Source: Stenotrophomonas_A sp036566925 (GTDB taxonomy: Bacteria; Pseudomonadota; Gammaproteobacteria; Xanthomonadales; Xanthomonadaceae). Taken from it: a DNA stretch of 12,550 nucleotides. Positions within the stretch are counted from its first letter, which is position 1; each line of letters begins with the position of its first letter. Positions 1-7,726 of the stretch are shown piece by piece. Below the pieces are notes generated by a model. That model had not been told where the DNA came from, did not search any database, and saw nothing but the letters and a program-made list of their open reading frames with translations. The stretch is from the NCBI GenBank assembly GCA_036566925.1, contig DATCVI010000111.1, positions 1 to 12,550 on the forward strand. The letters are read 5' to 3'. The translations under genes were made by a program, and so were the position numbers.

Positions 1-281
1 GTTGCGCCCGCCGGCGCGCCGGCTTCCGGCAGCGCCACGCTTGCCGCGCCGGTTGTGGCCGACGTGGCGCCGGCGGTCAACACTTCCAGCGTGCCACCTT
101 CCACAGGCCGCGCGGGCGGATACAACATCAAGTACAGCGCCAGCGCGCACAACGGTTGCAGGACCAGCAGGACGTTGCGGCGCCAACCACGCGCGCCCGA
201 CGCCTGCCGCAGCAGGCGCAGCGGCGCAGCCACGGCGACCAGGGCAAGCACCACGGCAGTGGCGATCTGCCAGGTGTTCAT
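1..281 (-). CDS. Conserved membrane protein, N-terminal fragment (runs off window)
   Basis: An open frame starts with ATG at 281 and stays open for 93 codons to the window edge, so only the N-terminus is seen. Its ATG overlaps the TGA of the preceding gene by 4 bp (ATGA), which indicates translational coupling and operon membership. The fragment has two hydrophobic helices, at about residues 6-22 (ATAVVLALVAVAAPL) and 37-53 (VLLVLQPLCALALYLML), joined by an Arg-rich loop (RLLRQ...RGWRR). After the second helix comes GGTLEVLTAGA, then an Ala/Gly/Pro-rich stretch. I do not recognise a named family. By position it is the last visible member of the MoxR/DUF58/Bat-like cluster, so a role in the same membrane complex is inferred only from context. 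The existence of the gene is well supported by the coupling and by coherent helices; its function is unknown. Confidence 0.8.
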   Translation of the reverse strand, partial: MNTWQIATAVVLALVAVAAPLRLLRQASGARGWRRNVLLVLQPLCALALYLMLYPPARPVEGGTLEVLTAGATSATTGAASVALPEAGAPAGA

Positions 282-2467
282 GGGCGTTCACCCGCTGACA
301 AAACTTCCAGATAGCGTCGGCCAGCGGCGTCGGGCGCCTGCCGCGGCAACGGCCGCGCGGGTGGTGCGGCAATCGCGGACCACAACAACGCACGCAAGCG
401 CTGCTGGCAATCGACACAACCCGGTTCGGCGCGGTACTGCTCAAGCGCCGCCGCCAGATCCAGCGGCGCATCGATCCGCGTCTCGTGCGTACCCAGCCAG
501 CGGCCGAACGCATCCAGCGTCGCCACCGACGCTGGCCCGTTGCCGGGCGCCAGCGCCTGCCACAAGGCGAGCGCGTCGGCGGCGTCTTCGTCGTGCCAGG
601 GCTGCAAGGCATCGTCGCGTCGCGCCAGCCCGGCGCGGTCGCCACTCAAGCGGCGGCTCAGGTCGATTGGCGGCAATTGCGGGCCGGTGCGCGCCAGGTA
701 GATGCGCTCGGCCTGTTGCACCTGCTTGATGAAGGCCAGGGCCTTGTAGGCGTAAGGCAGCGCTGCGTCGGGCCGGCCCTGGCGCAGCTCGCCTTCCGAC
801 TGCCACATCTGGTCGAGCGCGGACTTCAGCGTGGCGCGGGTCTGTGGGTCGAGCAGGGTCGCGGCCTCGGCGTGGTCGTGGGTGTGGCCATACTCGGCCA
901 GGACGTTGTCGTCGCGGCCGAAGCTGGCCGGTGTGCCTTCGTGGCCATCGTCGTGGTCGTGGTCGTCCAGGGCGCCGGCGCCGGCGTCGTGGGCTTTGGG
1001 CTCGGGCTCGGCAGGGGCGTCGGCGGTGGGGATGTCGGCGCTGTCGCTGGTCGGCGGGTCGCTGGTGGGCACGTCCGGCAACTTCGGCGCGCCTTCGCTT
1101 TCCTCGCCCAGGAACTGGCCATAGCGCAGGCGCAGGATGCGCTGGTCCACGCCGATGGCATCGGCGCGCTTGAGGAAGGTCTCCGCATCCAGGTTGCGCT
1201 TTTCCTTCAGCAACGCCTCGGCGTCGATGATGATCTGGCGCTGGCTGCGGAAGTAGGCTGGCAGCGTCTTGCGGACCGTGGCTTCGAGTTCGATCCCGGC
1301 CCGCTCCTGAGGCGCCGGCCAACGCAGGATCACGCTGCCGCTGCGCGCGGTCTGCGCGGACGGCTGGCGGTTGTCGCGCACTTCCAGCTGCGCCACCAGG
1401 TCATCGCCTGGCTGCATGCCGAGGGCGGCGGGGTCGAGGGTGTACTGATAGCGACGCAGCGTGGCCGGGCCGCTGCCGGCCAACGTGGTGCCATGTTCGC
1501 TGAAACGGATGTTCTCGCCGCTGCCCTGGGCCAGGGTCAGGCGCAGTTGCGCCGCGCTCGCCACCGCGTAGTCGTCGCTGGCCTCGAAGCGCAACGACCA
1601 GCGGCGCCGTGCCGGTTGCCACTCGACCAGCGCCGTGTCTGGCTCCACCACCCGCACTTGCGGGGCGCGGTCGGGGACTGCTTCGAGCCGGTGCAGTGCC
1701 AGCGGCTGGCCATCGAGCACGATGCGGTACAGCAGCGAGCGATCCAGGACCAAGGCCAACGTCGCGCGATCGCCTTGCAGCTGCAGCGGCAGCACGCGGC
1801 CGTCGGTGAGCCGCAGCTGCGCCTGCGCCGGTGCGCGATCGAACCGCAGTTGCCACTGCAGCCGCGTGCCCTGCGGCACCTTGGCGTCGAGCGTGGGCAG
1901 CGTGGCCGCCGCCTGCCCCGTATAGGCCGGCGGGGTAGCCTGCAGCCGCGACGTGCGCAGGCGCACTTGTTCGCGCGCCTGCGCCGCACGATCGACCGGC
2001 GCGGTGGCGGCAGCCGGTGTTGCCACCTTCGCTGGCCACCACAGCACCGCCGCCAGCATCAAGCTGCCGAAAACGAACAACGCGCCGCCCCGACGCCATG
2101 GCCAAGGCTCACGCAGCGCGCGCAGGGTGTTCGGTAGGCGGGCGAGCACGCGTTCGCGTTGCAGGGATTGCAACGAACCCAGGTGGGCCGCGTCTGCGAA
2201 CAATAGATCGGCGCTGTCTTCCAACGCGGGCTCGGCATCCAGCCGCCGGCGTACCCAGCGCGCATCCAGTCGACGCGACCAAGCCGCGGCCAACGCCGCC
2301 AGTGCAAGCGCGCCGCCGACCAGCGCGGGCCACACCAACGAGGCCAAGCCCAGGCGCCACGCCAGTGCCGCCGGCAACACCGCCCACGGCAAGCCGAACA
2401 GCGCAACGATCGTCTTGCGGCGGCGGCGCGCGGCGCGCCAGCGGGCTTGCAGCAAGGGCAGGCTCAT
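278..2467 (-). CDS. DUF4175-like large membrane protein with His/Asp-rich insert
   Basis: A 729-residue protein. The frame is open further upstream, but the ATG at 2467 overlaps the previous gene's TGA by 4 bp and gives a membrane-protein N-terminus, so I chose it. Hydrophobic helices lie at about residues 19-39, 41-63 and 128-148. The long remainder is predicted to be periplasmic, with a beta-rich region (roughly 170-385) resembling the DUF4175-type proteins of Bat-like operons. Residues about 455-490 are Pro/Asp/Ser-rich (TSDPPTSDSADIPTADAP). Residues 493-532 are strikingly rich in His and Asp (DDHDHDDGHEG, then GHTHDHAE), which suggests metal binding. A CVDC motif lies near the C-terminus (Cys684 and Cys687). 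It is probably a structural or ligand-binding membrane partner of the BatA-like protein; no enzymatic motif is seen. The DUF4175 assignment rests on context and architecture and is moderate in certainty; the gene itself is secure. Confidence 0.85.
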   Translation of the reverse strand: MSLPLLQARWRAARRRRKTIVALFGLPWAVLPAALAWRLGLASLVWPALVGGALALAALAAAWSRRLDARWVRRRLDAEPALEDSADLLFADAAHLGSLQSLQRERVLARLPNTLRALREPWPWRRGGALFVFGSLMLAAVLWWPAKVATPAAATAPVDRAAQAREQVRLRTSRLQATPPAYTGQAAATLPTLDAKVPQGTRLQWQLRFDRAPAQAQLRLTDGRVLPLQLQGDRATLALVLDRSLLYRIVLDGQPLALHRLEAVPDRAPQVRVVEPDTALVEWQPARRRWSLRFEASDDYAVASAAQLRLTLAQGSGENIRFSEHGTTLAGSGPATLRRYQYTLDPAALGMQPGDDLVAQLEVRDNRQPSAQTARSGSVILRWPAPQERAGIELEATVRKTLPAYFRSQRQIIIDAEALLKEKRNLDAETFLKRADAIGVDQRILRLRYGQFLGEESEGAPKLPDVPTSDPPTSDSADIPTADAPAEPEPKAHDAGAGALDDHDHDDGHEGTPASFGRDDNVLAEYGHTHDHAEAATLLDPQTRATLKSALDQMWQSEGELRQGRPDAALPYAYKALAFIKQVQQAERIYLARTGPQLPPIDLSRRLSGDRAGLARRDDALQPWHDEDAADALALWQALAPGNGPASVATLDAFGRWLGTHETRIDAPLDLAAALEQYRAEPGCVDCQQRLRALLWSAIAAPPARPLPRQAPDAAGRRYLEVLSAGERP

Positions 2468-3621
2468 GCGCCGACTCCGCGACGCGGCGAGGTCGCCCAC
2501 CAGCGCTCCAGCGCGAATACCAGCGCGATCAGCAGTGCGAGCCAGGGCAACAGCGCGGCCGTCGCACGCGGCCACGCCCTTGCCTGTTGCCGCGGTGCGA
2601 ACTCGGCGGCCACGGCGCGCGCGGGGGCCGGCACCGGACGCAGTTGCGCGGCCAGGTCTTGGGCGAAGCGGGCATCAAGCAGTGCAGGAACAGTACCCGG
2701 GTCGAGTCCGCGCGGCAGGCGCAGGAGGCGACCGCGTCCGAACGCCGCCGTCTCCAGCACGGTTGTCCCGTCTTCGTCCTGCCACTGCGGCTGCGGCGCG
2801 ACTCCTGCCGGCCACGGCGTCGCCGGCGCCAGCAACAGCTCGCCGCCATTGCGAACCCAATCGAGCCAGGCCGGCGGCAGCGCCTGTTTGTGCCACCACA
2901 CTGCGAGGGTGCCGGGCGTGCGCAATGCGGAACTCGGTCCGGCCGCTTCGATGCGCGGCAAAGCCGCGTCGCCCTGCCACGCCGCTTGCAGGGCCTGCAG
3001 CGTGCGCACGGCCGGGTCGGCCGGTGCCGCGCCAATCAGCGCCAAGCGCAAAGGCGTGACCGCTGCGTTGGCAGATGCGGGCGAATGACCGGCGACCACT
3101 TGCCATTTCACCGTCCGCGACAACACCGGCCGCTGTGCATCGACCGCGCCCCAGTCCGCCGGCACGACCACGCGCAATGGCGCTTCCGGCGGCAGGCTGG
3201 CATCGAACTCGCGGAGCAAACTTGCCGCGGGCTGCGTGCCGCCCGGCATCGGCGTTTCGAAAGCAGGGAAGCCGGGCGCCAGCCACTGCAGCTGCGCATC
3301 TGGCGGAAGTTGCAGCGCACGCAGGGCCGTCATGTCGACGCCCGGCGCCACCAGCACCCGCGCGCGCCGTGCGTCCTCGTCGCGCCAGGCCAGCCCAGCC
3401 AACAGCAGCGCCAACAGCGCCAACAGCAGCAAGCGCAGCAGCAGCAAAGGCCATTCGTCGACGCGAATGCGCTGGCGTGGCCGCGGTTGCGCGCGCAACC
3501 AGCGCAACGCGGCGAATTCAGTGAGCCGCGACTCTTGGCGCCGCGCCAGGTGGATCAGCAGCGGCAACAGCCAGGCCGCAAGCGCCGCCAAGCCGAGCGG
3601 GAACAGCAGGCTCAAGCCCAT
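2464..3621 (-). CDS. BatA-N-domain (aerotolerance-type) membrane protein
   Basis: A 385-residue protein with an ATG at 3621 that overlaps the end of the DUF58 gene by 10 bp. The N-terminus matches the BatA/aerotolerance N-terminal domain: a first helix at about 4-24 (LLFPLGLAALAAWLLPLLIHL), then RRQESRLTEFAALRWL, then a very Leu-rich second helix at 57-79. A third helix lies near the C-terminus (about 355-371), followed by a short basic tail. The central part, about 80-350, is predicted to be outside the membrane. I see no DxSxS metal-ion-dependent adhesion motif in it, so unlike classical BatA it does not appear to carry a working von Willebrand A domain. In related operons such proteins sit beside MoxR and DUF58 proteins and are thought to form a membrane-anchored complex. 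The exact role is unknown. Confidence 0.88.
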   Translation of the reverse strand: MGLSLLFPLGLAALAAWLLPLLIHLARRQESRLTEFAALRWLRAQPRPRQRIRVDEWPLLLLRLLLLALLALLLAGLAWRDEDARRARVLVAPGVDMTALRALQLPPDAQLQWLAPGFPAFETPMPGGTQPAASLLREFDASLPPEAPLRVVVPADWGAVDAQRPVLSRTVKWQVVAGHSPASANAAVTPLRLALIGAAPADPAVRTLQALQAAWQGDAALPRIEAAGPSSALRTPGTLAVWWHKQALPPAWLDWVRNGGELLLAPATPWPAGVAPQPQWQDEDGTTVLETAAFGRGRLLRLPRGLDPGTVPALLDARFAQDLAAQLRPVPAPARAVAAEFAPRQQARAWPRATAALLPWLALLIALVFALERWWATSPRRGVGA

Positions 3622-4511
3622 GCCGCCTCCGCGCCGAACAAGCGTTGCAGGCCGGCGTCCAGCGGTTCGTCCAGGTATTGGGTGGCGTGGCGAATGCCGG
3701 CCGCCTGCCAGCGCGCCTGGCGCTCGCCCATCGCCTGGCCGAAGCGGCGCAGATATTTGGTACGCAACGCGGCGGCATCGCCGAGCAGTTCCTCGCCGGT
3801 TTCCGGGTCGCGGAAGCGGTGGCCGCCGCGGAAGGGAAAATCACGCTCGTCGGCACCGAGTACCTGCAACTGCACGACTTCGCGGCGCGCGGCGGCCAGG
3901 CGTTCGGCCAGGGCGACGCCGGCCTCGTCGAAGCCATCGCCCAACATCAGCACCAGGTCGTCGGCGGCACTGCGTTCCCAGGCCACGCGCTGCTGCTGCA
4001 GCGGCGGCCAGCCGCCTTGCGCGCGCAAGCCGTACAAGGCCAGCCACAGGCGGTCGCGCTGGCGTGCGCCACTGGCCGCCGGCACCAGCTGCACGCCGTC
4101 GCCGCCGAACACGATCAAGCCGAAGCGGTCGCCTTGGCGCAGCGCGATATCGGCGGCGCAGGCGGCGACGCCGCGCAATGCGTCCAGGCGGGTATAGCCG
4201 GGCCGCGCCAGGTCGGCCTGGCCGGCGGAGGCGCTTGCGTCGAGCAACAGCCACAACGTCAGCGGGCTCTCGCGTTCGGCTTCGCGGACGAAGAAGCGGT
4301 CCGAGCGCCCGTAGAGCTTCCAGTCGATCTGGCGCAGCTCATCGCCGGGCTCGTAGGCGCGGTACTGGGCGAATTCGAGGCCGGCGCCGCGACTACGACT
4401 GGCGTGCAGGCCCACGCCTTGCTGGCCGGCAGTGCGGCGCGCGCGCAACGAAAGCGTGCGCAGGCGGCTGCGCACTTCGGCGGGAATCAGGGCCGGGCCG
4501 GGGTTGTGCAC
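3612..4511 (-). CDS. DUF58 domain protein (VWA-like partner of MoxR ATPase)
   Basis: A 299-residue soluble protein. The start is GTG at 4511, 8 bp after the MoxR stop; no early in-frame ATG exists, so the GTG is preferred although its ribosome binding site is weak. The DUF58 signature is clear: GAGLEFAQYRAYEPGDELRQ followed by IDWKLYGRSDRFFVREAE (residues about 42-79), then LWLLLDASASAGQ, where residues 91-95 form a DxSxS metal-site motif of the von Willebrand A type. Proteins of this family are typically encoded directly next to a MoxR ATPase and are believed to be its adaptor or substrate-recruiting partner, by analogy with RavA-ViaA. No signal peptide or transmembrane helix is present, so it should be cytoplasmic. 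Its 3' end overlaps the BatA-like gene by 10 bp. The family call is secure; the client of the complex is unknown. Confidence 0.94.
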   Translation of the reverse strand: MHNPGPALIPAEVRSRLRTLSLRARRTAGQQGVGLHASRSRGAGLEFAQYRAYEPGDELRQIDWKLYGRSDRFFVREAERESPLTLWLLLDASASAGQADLARPGYTRLDALRGVAACAADIALRQGDRFGLIVFGGDGVQLVPAASGARQRDRLWLALYGLRAQGGWPPLQQQRVAWERSAADDLVLMLGDGFDEAGVALAERLAAARREVVQLQVLGADERDFPFRGGHRFRDPETGEELLGDAAALRTKYLRRFGQAMGERQARWQAAGIRHATQYLDEPLDAGLQRLFGAEAAWA

Positions 4512-4519
4512 GTCGCTGC

Positions 4520-5506
<987 letters not shown>

Positions 5507-5519
5507 GGTGGGCGTCTCG

Positions 5520-6233
5520 TCAGCTGTTCAATGCGTACATCACGATGTTGACCGCGAACTTGGTGTTGTCTTCGGCCAGGAAGCGCTTGTTGCGCCAGTC
5601 GTAGTCCCACTCGCAACCGTAGTCCTTGTTGCTGTAGAGCACGCCCAGGCGGCCGTCGATCTCGATGCCTTTGAGGTAGTCGTGCACCAGGTCGTCGCCC
5701 CAGCCGTTGAGCTCGAAGCCGGTGGCCGGTGGACCTTCGGGAAACTTGAAGAAGCTGCTGTACAGCGGATGCTTGTTGGGCAGCTTCTTGAGTGCGGTCT
5801 TGCCGAAGATCGATGCCATCTGCGCTTCGAACGAGCGCGCGAACAGGCCATCGATATCGTGGTTGCAATCGTCCACCAGCACGAAGCCACCGTTGCGCAC
5901 GTACTGCTCGAAGTTGCGCCGCTCGGCGGCGTTGAACTCGACCAGCTTGTGCCCGGCCAGATAGCAGAACGGCGCCTGCAGCACGCGCGGGTCGGCCAGC
6001 GGCAATACGTGCTCGGTCGGGTCCACGCGCAAGTGGGTGTAGTCCACCAGCGAGGTGATCAGGTTGGACGGCATGCGCGCGTCCACGTCCCAGTCGCCGG
6101 AGTCGTACTTGAGCCGGGTGAACCAGAAGTCGTACTGCGGCGAAGCGGCGCGCGCGGCGGGCAGGGCCAGGGCCGCCGCACCGCCCAGCATCAGCCTCAG
6201 GAACTCAGCACGCGTTAGAGAACGACTGGACAA
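5520..6233 (-). CDS. DUF4159 protein with variant Tat-like signal
   Basis: A 237-residue protein of the DUF4159 family, whose fold is related to class I glutamine amidotransferases but which has no established activity. The start is TTG at 6233, backed by a GAGG ribosome binding site 5 nt upstream; the next ATG (residue 15) would remove the charged N-region. The N-terminus reads LTRAEFLRLMLGGAAALALP and then AARAA, i.e. an n-region, an h-region and an AxA cleavage site near residue 30. It resembles a Tat signal, but the second arginine of the pair is Ala (TRAEFLR), so Tat or Sec export is open. The mature part holds motifs such as FWFTRLKYDSGDWDVD and RNGGFVLVDDCNHDIDG, typical of the family. 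It is first in the MoxR/DUF58/BatA block, 13 bp before MoxR. Its role in the complex is unknown. Confidence 0.9.
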   Translation of the reverse strand: MSSRSLTRAEFLRLMLGGAAALALPAARAASPQYDFWFTRLKYDSGDWDVDARMPSNLITSLVDYTHLRVDPTEHVLPLADPRVLQAPFCYLAGHKLVEFNAAERRNFEQYVRNGGFVLVDDCNHDIDGLFARSFEAQMASIFGKTALKKLPNKHPLYSSFFKFPEGPPATGFELNGWGDDLVHDYLKGIEIDGRLGVLYSNKDYGCEWDYDWRNKRFLAEDNTKFAVNIVMYALNS

Positions 6234-6238
6234 AAGTG

Positions 6239-6242
6239 CCTC
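6239..6242 (-). promoter_or_regulatory. Ribosome binding site supporting a TTG start
   Basis: On the minus strand GAGG lies 5 nt before the TTG at 6233. It decides the start of the DUF4159 gene, because no ATG gives an intact signal peptide. Confidence 0.6.
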
Positions 6243-6251
6243 GGGTGGAGA

Positions 6252-6274
6252 GCCCCCCTTTAGTAAAGGGGGGC
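6252..6274. repeat. Perfect 11-bp inverted repeat with a 1-bp centre
   Basis: The arms 6252-6262 (gccccccttta) and 6264-6274 (taaaggggggc) are exact reverse complements around a single G at 6263. It sits 18 bp upstream of the DUF4159 start, just before its ribosome binding site. Such C6TTT/AAAG6 palindromes resemble dispersed intergenic repeats of Xanthomonadaceae. In mRNA it would form a strong hairpin in the leader and could lower or tune entry into the MoxR operon. The repeat is directly visible; its function is inferred. Confidence 0.7.
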
Positions 6275-6287
6275 GCGCCGAAGGCGC
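6275..6287. repeat. Short GC hairpin next to the palindrome
   Basis: gcgcc and ggcgc form a 5-bp inverted repeat around a gaa loop. It directly abuts the 11-bp palindrome and is probably part of the same repeat element. The run aggggaattggagg follows it. Confidence 0.45.
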
Positions 6288-6317
6288 AGGGGAATTGGAG
6301 GAGCAGATCGCGCGGGG

Positions 6318-6347
6318 CCCAGTGTTGCACCTTGGTGCAACGCTGGG
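6318..6347. repeat. 14-bp near-perfect inverted repeat downstream of tldE-like gene
   Basis: The arms 6318-6331 (cccagtgttgcacc) and 6334-6347 (ggtgcaacgctggg) pair with one non-Watson-Crick position around a 2-bp centre. It lies 27 bp past the TldE stop codon. It could act as an mRNA 3'-end stabiliser, a terminator stem without a U-tract, or a dimeric protein site (core GTTGCACC/GGTGCAAC). It is visible in the sequence; the function is unknown. Confidence 0.55.
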
Positions 6348-6373
6348 GGCGAAGCCCGCAAGGCGGGCTCGCC
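6348..6373 (-). terminator. Terminator-like hairpin after the TldE gene
   Basis: Starting one base after the TAA of the TldE gene, the minus strand folds into a stem of about 11 bp with one bulged base (A at 6352 on the plus strand) and a 3-nt loop; the core is agcccgc/gcgggct. No U-tract follows, so it may be a weak or Rho-assisted terminator, or an mRNA-stabilising hairpin. Together with the two hairpin elements beyond it, it probably separates the Tld unit from the MoxR unit, although partial readthrough is possible. Confidence 0.4.
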
Positions 6374-6374
6374 T

Positions 6375-7709
6375 TTACACCGCATCGGAGAGCGAGGTAA
6401 ACGTGAAATCGCGCAGGCGCATCGGCGGGATCATCATCACGAAGCTGGACTCATCACCGGCCACGCGCACCGGCTTGCCGAGCTCGTCGATGTTGTTGAG
6501 CATGATCACCGGCGACTCGTTGAAGCGGAAGTTCTTCACCGGGTACTTGATCTGGCCGTTCTCGATGTAGAAGGTGCCGTCGCGGGTCAGGCCGGTGAGC
6601 AGCACCGTCTGCGGGTCGACCATGCGGATGTACCAGGTGCGGGTGACCAGGATGCCCTTGTCGGTGCCGCGCACCAGGTCGGCAATCGACTTGTCGCCGC
6701 CGGCCATCAGCAGGTTGCCCGGCTCGCCCACTGCGCGCTTGCCGTTCTTCTGCGCCCAATAACGCGAATAGTTGAGGTTGGCGACCTTGCCGTTCTCGAC
6801 GATGGCCATCTTCTCGCGCGGCAGGCCCTCTTCGTCCCAGGGCAACACCGGACCGAGCGGATGCCACGGATCGGCGCTGATGTTCACGCGCGGGTCGTAG
6901 ACCTGCTCGCCGAGCTTGTTGCCGCCACCCTTCTTGGACAGGAAGCTGCGGCCTTCATCGGCCTGGCGCGCGTCGAAGAAGTTCATCATGAACGAGATCA
7001 GGCCAGCGGCGGCGGCCGGTTCCAGGATCACCGTGTACTTGCCCGGCTCCAGCGCCTTGGCCTCGCTCGACTCGCTGGCCTTGCGCTTGGCGATCTGGAT
7101 TTCGCGCTCGGCACTGAACTGCGAGGCGTCCTGCAGGTTGCGGCCGACCCAGCCCGAACCGCGGCCGTCTTCGGTGCGCACGGTGCAGGTGTAGTCGAAA
7201 CGGGTGCCGCGCTGGTAGCCGAAGTTGCCATTGCTGTTGGCGAAGGCGGTGAAGTTCTGCCCGTCTTCGAGGAAGCCGGCGGCGATCAGGCCATTGCCCT
7301 TGCACGGTGCGATCGAGTCGGCGGCGACCTGGGCGCGGAATTCCGGGGTGATCGCCGCGGTCGCCTCGCTGAAGGTCTGGCTCGGCTTGTATTCCTGCTT
7401 CTGCACCGCCGGCATGAATTCCGGATTCTCCGGCGCGAGTTTCGCCAGGTCCTCGGCACGGCGGACCACGCGTTCCAGCGAGGCGTCGTCGAATTCATTG
7501 ATGGTGGCCACGCCCACGCGCTTGCCGAAGGCGACCTGCACCGCCAATTCGGTGTTGTCGACAATGCCGCTGGTGGAGACGTTGTTGAGGGCGAAACGGA
7601 TGTTGCCGTCGATGGAGCCGGACAGCTGGGCGGTGCATTCGTCCGCCTTGGACAGCTTGATGACCTTGTCCAGGATGGCCTTGGCCTGTGCTTCGGTAAG
7701 GATGCTCAT
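6375..7709 (-). CDS. TldE/PmbA-family protein (non-catalytic partner of TldD)
   Basis: A 444-residue TldE/PmbA-type protein. The ATG at 7709 lies 17 bp after the upstream TldD stop, with a GGAG about 10 nt before it. In the family, TldD and TldE form a heterodimeric peptidase in which only TldD carries the catalytic HExxxH; E. coli TldD/TldE completes microcin B17 maturation and degrades CcdA. Consistent with that, the equivalent region here (PGKYTVILEPAAAAGLISFM) lacks HExxxH. C-terminal family features such as TGLTRDGTFYIENGQIKYPV are present. The N-terminus (MSILTEAQAKAILDKVIKLS) is an amphipathic start with no signal peptide, unlike the two TldD neighbours. It is therefore either cytoplasmic or exported as a passenger bound to a Tat-targeted TldD. 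It is probably cotranscribed with the TldD gene at 7727-9361. The orthology to E. coli PmbA is uncertain; this looks like an extra, specialised paralogue. Confidence 0.93.
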   Translation of the reverse strand: MSILTEAQAKAILDKVIKLSKADECTAQLSGSIDGNIRFALNNVSTSGIVDNTELAVQVAFGKRVGVATINEFDDASLERVVRRAEDLAKLAPENPEFMPAVQKQEYKPSQTFSEATAAITPEFRAQVAADSIAPCKGNGLIAAGFLEDGQNFTAFANSNGNFGYQRGTRFDYTCTVRTEDGRGSGWVGRNLQDASQFSAEREIQIAKRKASESSEAKALEPGKYTVILEPAAAAGLISFMMNFFDARQADEGRSFLSKKGGGNKLGEQVYDPRVNISADPWHPLGPVLPWDEEGLPREKMAIVENGKVANLNYSRYWAQKNGKRAVGEPGNLLMAGGDKSIADLVRGTDKGILVTRTWYIRMVDPQTVLLTGLTRDGTFYIENGQIKYPVKNFRFNESPVIMLNNIDELGKPVRVAGDESSFVMMIPPMRLRDFTFTSLSDAV

Positions 7710-7726
7710 TGAGGTAAGGCTCCGGA

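Noticed and set aside
940..970. Repeated gtcgtg/gtcgtc triplets suggesting a microsatellite.
   Set aside because: They are the codons for the His/Asp-rich stretch of the encoded protein. They are short and imperfect, and the protein feature explains them.
485..2137. A 550-codon open frame on the plus strand.
   Set aside because: It is antisense to the DUF4175-like gene, with no recognisable domain and a low-complexity Arg/Gln/Val composition expected from the reverse of GC-rich codons.
2468..2575. A 36-codon N-terminal extension of the DUF4175-like gene.
   Set aside because: It would overlap the BatA-like gene by over 100 bp. The ATG at 2467 gives a 4-bp ATGA overlap, as at the next junction.
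3395..3455. Repeated caacagcgc/cagcag units.
   Set aside because: These encode the Leu/Ala-rich second membrane helix of the BatA-like protein; codon bias in a Leu run explains the pattern.
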